This document shows positions 6,112-9,251 of a DNA stretch of 9,251 nt, in pieces. A model generated the notes under the pieces. It was not told the origin of the DNA and made no database searches. It was given only the letters and a program-made list of their open reading frames with translations. This DNA is from Desulfobacteraceae bacterium (GTDB lineage Bacteria; Desulfobacterota; Desulfobacteria; Desulfobacterales; ETH-SRB1). The translations under genes were made by a program, and so were the position numbers. The stretch spans positions 1 through 9,251 of the forward strand of contig DAOWEW010000142.1 of assembly GCA_030638305.1 (NCBI GenBank), in the 5' to 3' direction. Position 1 is the first letter of the stretch. The number at the start of each line of letters is the position of its first letter.

Positions 6112-6413
6112 GCACGAGGAGAAGGGACTATGGTGCAGATTAGGACAGAGACAGGGATAATGACACCAAACAGGCGGTTGTGGAGATTATCGACAACGGT
6201 CCGGGAATCGCGGAAGAGCTGTCGCCAGATGTCCTGTTTGAACCGTTTAAGACCGGTAAGGACGAGGGTAGCGGTATCGGTATGTTGCAGGTGAAAAAAA
6301 TGGCGGCCAGCCTGAAGGGCAGTGTAGCTGCCGAAAACAGCCCGGCAGGTGGCGTCCGGTTCGTGGTATTCCTGCCGTTATCAGCAGGTGTCGGAAAATT
6401 TAACAGGAGGTGA
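6112..6413 (+). pseudogene. Broken sensor histidine kinase, C-terminal ATPase part (possibly PrsK-like)
   Basis: Only the end of a histidine-kinase ATP-binding domain remains. In the frame of the GTG at 6180 it has the G1 box DNGPGI, the F box LFEPFKTGK, the G2 box GSGIGM and the end VRFVVFLPL. The N box, the phospho-accepting His and any sensor region are missing. Similarity seems to continue upstream in another frame (GEGTMVQIRTET, about 6118-6150), so there is probably a one-base frameshift near 6144-6155; a TAG at 6141 closes the kinase frame. The sequence looks richer in G and C than its neighbours. The GSGIGM...KKMAASLKGS layout resembles PrsK, the kinase of PEP-CTERM systems, and PEP-CTERM and TPR genes lie downstream. 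That link is an inference; it could be any kinase of this type. Confidence 0.75.
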
Positions 6414-6642
6414 TGGGTATTGCTTTCTTAGTGGTTTGTAGAGATATATACAGAGGGCATGAGGAGGAGAAGCATGGTGACTGGCTCAGACACAGGAATG
6501 CGCTGGAATAGGCAATCCTTTGAAAAACGCCTTTTCGTGAATTAACAACACTGTAGCTGTTTGATATTTTGTAAAAAAGTTGGGGCCTGTAAAATAAACA
6601 GCTCAAACGTAAAGAGAGTAAACCTTTATAAAGGAGACTATC
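6414..6642 (+). other. Gap after the kinase remnant; two tiny frames of doubtful reality
   Basis: A 32-codon frame (6413-6511) overlaps the kinase TGA as TGATG behind a strong AGGAGG. A 23-codon frame (6474-6545) begins behind GAGGAGGAGAAGC. Both have good ribosome-binding sites but no recognisable product, and they may be the debris of a response-regulator gene. Perfect 8-base inverted repeats AGCTGTTT (6555-6562) and AAACAGCT (6596-6603) lie upstream of the TPR gene. No convincing sigma-70 or sigma-54 promoter was found for the TPR gene. Confidence 0.35.
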
Positions 6643-7785
6643 ATGAAATCTTGTTCAAGAATAAGCCTTCGTGTTTTTGCCCTCGTGTTTTTTATTGGGA
6701 TTATCTTATTGCAAGACAAATCCGTACTGGCTATTCCGCTTCAAGACCCGGAATTACACCTGCCAAAGCCTGGTGAAATGGTGTTGGCTTCGGAAAAAGA
6801 CATCCCCAGACACATCTGGGTGGCCGGGCAATACCTGAGGGCAGGTAAATTTAAAAATGTTATTTCCATCTGCGAGCAGGTACTTAATTCGAAAGCAAAT
6901 CAAATCAATGCCCGCGTCTATATGGCAGCCGCATATAAAGGGATAGGAGACGAAAAAAAGTTCAATAAAGAAGCAGCGCTAATCAAAAAACAAGCCCCCG
7001 GGTCACCCGTCCTTTATCTGGCTTTGGCTCAGACATATTTGGCCCTGAAAAATTTCAAGAATGCGGAGAGTTCATATAAAAAGGGGTTAAAAACAGCTTC
7101 AGAAAAAACAGAACTTCGCATGGGCTTGGCCGCTCTGTACGCTCAAAAGGGAATGTTAAAGGAGGCTTCAGCTCAATACCTGGAGGTTCTCAAGACAAAG
7201 GACATCTCTACCAAGCATTTTCTGAATGCCAACTTTGCCCTTTGCCGGATCGACCTGCAAAGGAAGGAGTACGACAAGATCATCAAACGGGCCAGGATGG
7301 TGACGGATCTCTATCCTCCCATCCCGCAGGGATACCTGTTTTTGGCAAACGCCTATCTGGGCAAGGGGGAAACTGACCAGGCCATAAAAGTGTATAAAAA
7401 ATTAATGGGGGCTAACTCTAAATCTCCTGTTTCCTATCAGGAATTGGCCTTGATATTTATCGACAAACTCAGCAATTACCAGGATGCCCTCCGCTACGCC
7501 GAAGAGGCTGCCCGAAAATTTCCTGAAGACGCCAAATCGCAGGATGTGCTGGGATGGGTCTACTACAATAAAGGGAAATACGCCGAAGCCCTCAAGGGGT
7601 TTAAGAAAGCTGTTCGCCTGGCAAACAGCCCTCAATATCATTATCACCTGGGTCTTGCTCACCAGAAGATGGGAGAAAAAATCAGGGCCAGGGAGGCCTT
7701 TGAGCAGGCGCTTAATCTGCTCGGCCCAAATGCTTCCAAAAAGTTTGTAGAGAAAATAAGGAACGGAATCAATCAGTGCAAGTAG
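6643..7785 (+). CDS. Secreted TPR-repeat protein (possibly PrsT-like)
   Basis: This 380-residue protein has a signal peptide (KSCSRISLR, then the hydrophobic stretch VFALVFFIGIILL, with likely cleavage after VLA at about residue 30). About eight or nine tetratricopeptide repeats follow from residue 56 to 363. The last ones are clearest (DVLGWVYYNKGKYAEALKGF at 301-320, then YHYHLGLAHQKMGEKIRAREAF). TPR arrays are protein-protein scaffolds; after export this one would act in the periplasm or at the envelope. There is no lipobox Cys after the signal, so unlike PrsT of exosortase systems it is probably not a lipoprotein, and it is far shorter. The neighbouring kinase remnant and PEP-CTERM gene suggest a link to exopolysaccharide/exosortase biology, but TPR proteins are common and this is only an inference. 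The start is backed by AAAGGAG six bases before the ATG. Confidence 0.88.
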   Translation: MKSCSRISLRVFALVFFIGIILLQDKSVLAIPLQDPELHLPKPGEMVLASEKDIPRHIWVAGQYLRAGKFKNVISICEQVLNSKANQINARVYMAAAYKGIGDEKKFNKEAALIKKQAPGSPVLYLALAQTYLALKNFKNAESSYKKGLKTASEKTELRMGLAALYAQKGMLKEASAQYLEVLKTKDISTKHFLNANFALCRIDLQRKEYDKIIKRARMVTDLYPPIPQGYLFLANAYLGKGETDQAIKVYKKLMGANSKSPVSYQELALIFIDKLSNYQDALRYAEEAARKFPEDAKSQDVLGWVYYNKGKYAEALKGFKKAVRLANSPQYHYHLGLAHQKMGEKIRAREAFEQALNLLGPNASKKFVEKIRNGINQCK

Positions 7786-7797
7786 CGATACGAAAAG

Positions 7798-7843
7798 AAA
7801 AAAGCCGCCGAGAGGGTAACCTCCACCTCCAGGCAGCTTTTTC
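7798..7843. terminator. Bidirectional intrinsic terminator between convergent genes
   Basis: AAAAAGC (7799-7805) pairs with GCTTTTT (7836-7842). The stem extends past one C-A mismatch into GCC (7807-7809) with GGC (7832-7834). An inner small hairpin GAGG-GTAA-CCTC may cap it. T-runs follow on both strands. It sits 13 bases after the TPR stop and about 60 bases past the PEP-CTERM stop, so it can serve both genes. Confidence 0.75.
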
Positions 7844-7901
7844 TGTGTTCTTGTCAATTCCGCAAAGTGCGTCTTTCAGCGGGAGTCAGGGAAACCTTAT
7901 C

Positions 7902-8831
7902 TTAGTTTCTGTTAAATAACTTTTTCTTCCTGCCAAACGCGGCAAGACCAGCCAAACAGGTTCCGAGAAGCAGCATTGTGCAAGGTTCGGGGACAGGATC
8001 TATCTCTGGCTGAATATCACCGCCACCGAGTTCATATACAACACCTCCAGAACCAGCCCAGAAGTGACCCAGGGCGCCAAAACCCATTCCTTCAACGTAT
8101 TTGTTAGTGCCACCAAATAATTCTTCATAATTAAAAACTTCTTTTTCAGACCATGAACTACCATCGTACTCCCACTGGGCAATCTTATCGGAGGTCATGT
8201 CAGAGACAAAGATATCCCCATTAACATACTCCATACCGTCGCCGTGACTTCCGGACATGTTATTAAATGTGAATTCATGGGTCCAGTCACCACCGGTAGA
8301 ACTCCATATCTCTCTGTTTTCGTTTCCCATCCACCATTTCCCACCCCCGTATGACAGAAACGATGCTCGGGGTGGGGTAGCTGACGTTGTGGTAACTACC
8401 TTGTTAACATAGCTACCAGTGGTTTTATTGAATTTATACACTTCATTCTGGTCATGGCCGCCCGGTGTATATATGTAACTACCATCCACATACATTTCAC
8501 CAACACTCTTCGAGTTTAGCAATCCGGTGTGGCCACTTAAGGGGATTGATTGGGCGTTTGAAAATGTCCTTGCCTGATAGTTTGTATTCAGAGTAACGCC
8601 ATCTGCAAGATAATAGGGTTCATCTTTCTTAGACGAATCTGCCACAGAAACGTCTATTGAATAAACAGCAGTCCCGCCGCCATAATAGATAGTGTTCCCG
8701 TAACAGGCGACATCATATTCATATCCTGAACCGCCATATGAAGAAAATTCGTAATAAACACCTGCCGATGCATACCCGGCAAAACCCATCACCAACATCG
8801 TTGCTGCCAATAAAGCTAATAATTTTTTCAT
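7902..8831 (-). CDS. PEP-CTERM sorting domain protein with propeller-like repeats
   Basis: This 309-residue exported protein carries a Sec signal peptide (KK, a hydrophobic core, and likely cleavage after ASA at residue 23). It ends in a PEP-CTERM sorting signal: VPEP (280-283), a hydrophobic helix (about 284-299) and the basic cluster RKKK (301-304). Exosortase is expected to recognise this tail and cut or transfer the protein at the outer envelope, often alongside exopolysaccharide. The mature part is rich in Gly, Tyr, Ser and Trp. It has loosely repeating YVDGSYIYTPGG / YVNGDIFVSDMTSDKIAQWEY units, suggesting a beta-propeller or surface-binding fold. Cys284 directly follows PEP, where Ser or Ala is more usual, and Cys292 is in the helix. 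The start at 8831 is backed by GAGGAGGAG. No exosortase gene is in this window, so it must act from elsewhere. Confidence 0.92.
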   Translation of the reverse strand: MKKLLALLAATMLVMGFAGYASAGVYYEFSSYGGSGYEYDVACYGNTIYYGGGTAVYSIDVSVADSSKKDEPYYLADGVTLNTNYQARTFSNAQSIPLSGHTGLLNSKSVGEMYVDGSYIYTPGGHDQNEVYKFNKTTGSYVNKVVTTTSATPPRASFLSYGGGKWWMGNENREIWSSTGGDWTHEFTFNNMSGSHGDGMEYVNGDIFVSDMTSDKIAQWEYDGSSWSEKEVFNYEELFGGTNKYVEGMGFGALGHFWAGSGGVVYELGGGDIQPEIDPVPEPCTMLLLGTCLAGLAAFGRKKKLFNRN

Positions 8832-8890
8832 TTCTCCTCCTCTATCTTAAAAGATTAATTAGACTAAATTTATTTGTTTTTTATTTAGAA

Positions 8891-8905
8891 ACAACTATTA
8901 TGCCA
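8891..8905 (-). promoter_or_regulatory. Proximal sigma-54-like promoter, imperfect
   Basis: TGGCA (8905-8901), six bases, then TTGT (8894-8891) on the minus strand has the spacing of a -24/-12 promoter. However, the highly conserved GC of the -12 element is GT. Transcription would start near 8880 and give a leader of about 50 bases. Activity is doubtful. Confidence 0.3.
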
Positions 8906-9203
8906 TTCATTGTTATGCATAAAAGTTACACAACTAACTGAACTAATGTGACTTATCCACAATACAAAATCAAATTAACTACAATTAACACCTCCTTTCT
9001 ATCCGACGCTTCATTAATCCAAACAAAACACTACAAAAACACTTTTTCGTAGAGGGAAAGGTATTTTCCCCCCAGTAACAAAGCTTAGTTTTGTTGTATT
9101 ACCTTCTTTCAGCCGCAGTTTAATTGGTTAAATGCTGAATTACTAAATGTGAGTAGTTTGAATTTATGAACTTCGATGTATCAGCACTATAGTTAAAGTA
9201 ATC

Positions 9204-9220
9204 AGCAAGAGGTATGCCAG
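9204..9220 (-). promoter_or_regulatory. Sigma-54 (-24/-12) promoter upstream of the PEP-CTERM gene
   Basis: On the minus strand CTGGCATACCTCTTGCT (9220-9204) matches the sigma-54 consensus. It has TGGCA at -24 and TTGCT at -12 with exactly six bases between them. Transcription would start near 9192 and run toward the PEP-CTERM gene, leaving a leader of about 360 bases. Sigma-54 promoters need an NtrC-type activator; PrsR, the regulator of PEP-CTERM systems, belongs to that type. Confidence 0.65.
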
Positions 9221-9251
9221 AACTGGAATAAATTGAAGATTATGAGAAAAT

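Larger units (their letters stand above)
8832..9251 (-). other. Long upstream region and structured leader of the PEP-CTERM gene
   Basis: No convincing gene lies in these 420 bases on either strand. It contains two sigma-54-like promoters reading toward the PEP-CTERM gene (listed separately). Between them are two adjacent hairpins: GGGAAA (9054-9059) with TTTCCC (9065-9070), and AACAAA (9077-9082) with TTTGTT (9090-9095). A good Shine-Dalgarno-like AAAGGAGGTG on the minus strand (about 8990-8999) is not followed by any ORF longer than a dozen codons. An ATG at 9242 on the plus strand could open a gene beyond the window, but cannot be supported. Confidence 0.5.

Noticed and set aside
6555..6603. 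Perfect 8-base inverted repeats upstream of the TPR gene
   Set aside because: With a 33-base spacer in AT-rich sequence this can arise by chance, and no regulator or promoter context supports it.
7402..7857. 151-codon frame on the minus strand
   Set aside because: It overlaps the TPR coding sequence and the terminator; the TPR frame shows clear repeats and a signal peptide, so this is a shadow.
8738..8941. 67-codon plus-strand frame
   Set aside because: It overlaps the start and signal peptide of the PEP-CTERM gene in antisense, and has no ribosome-binding site or recognisable motif.
8990..9103. Cyclic di-GMP or other known riboswitch upstream of the PEP-CTERM gene
   Set aside because: The conserved aptamer sequences I know are not present; only generic hairpins are seen.

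Overview
The window looks like a moderately AT-rich chromosomal segment from a Desulfobacterota-type (deltaproteobacterial) organism. This is an inference from three things: the valS and nadC housekeeping genes near a CGGC-domain gene, a separate trpEG pair, and PEP-CTERM/exosortase-type genes with sigma-54 promoters. No rRNA, tRNA, CRISPR array or complete insertion sequence was seen.

Layout, left to right. Positions 1-602 hold the 3' end of valS. A 294-base gap with a short REP-like palindrome follows. Next is a toxin-first type II toxin-antitoxin pair of HigBA type (897-1560), then nadC (1674-2528). A 67-base imperfect palindrome separates nadC from a convergent CGGC-domain protein gene (2648-3001, minus). 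The trpE-trpG operon (minus, 5254 down to 3153) follows, with its start and stop codons overlapping. Upstream of trpE lies a complete ribosome-mediated attenuator: a sigma-70 promoter (TTGACA-N16-TTTAAT), a short leader ORF with three Trp codons in five, a chain of mutually exclusive RNA arms, and a strong intrinsic terminator. The automatically extended trpE reading frame runs through this leader; the real start is at 5254.

The right-hand third has a different flavour. It contains an unrecognised two-helix membrane protein (5549-6004) and a broken histidine-kinase C-terminus (about 6112-6413). It also contains a secreted TPR-repeat protein (6643-7785) and, convergent with it, a PEP-CTERM protein (7902-8831, minus). 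In known exosortase/PEP-CTERM loci, a PrsK kinase, a PrsR sigma-54-dependent regulator and a PrsT TPR protein often sit together. Here the kinase is a fragment and no regulator is present. Yet the PEP-CTERM gene has a full-consensus sigma-54 promoter about 360 bases upstream and a weaker one close by. The region therefore reads as an outlying or decayed piece of an exosortase regulon, presumably controlled from elsewhere in the genome.

The strongest finding is the trp leader. Its arms are wired like the multi-arm his/leu attenuators rather than the four-arm E. coli trp leader.
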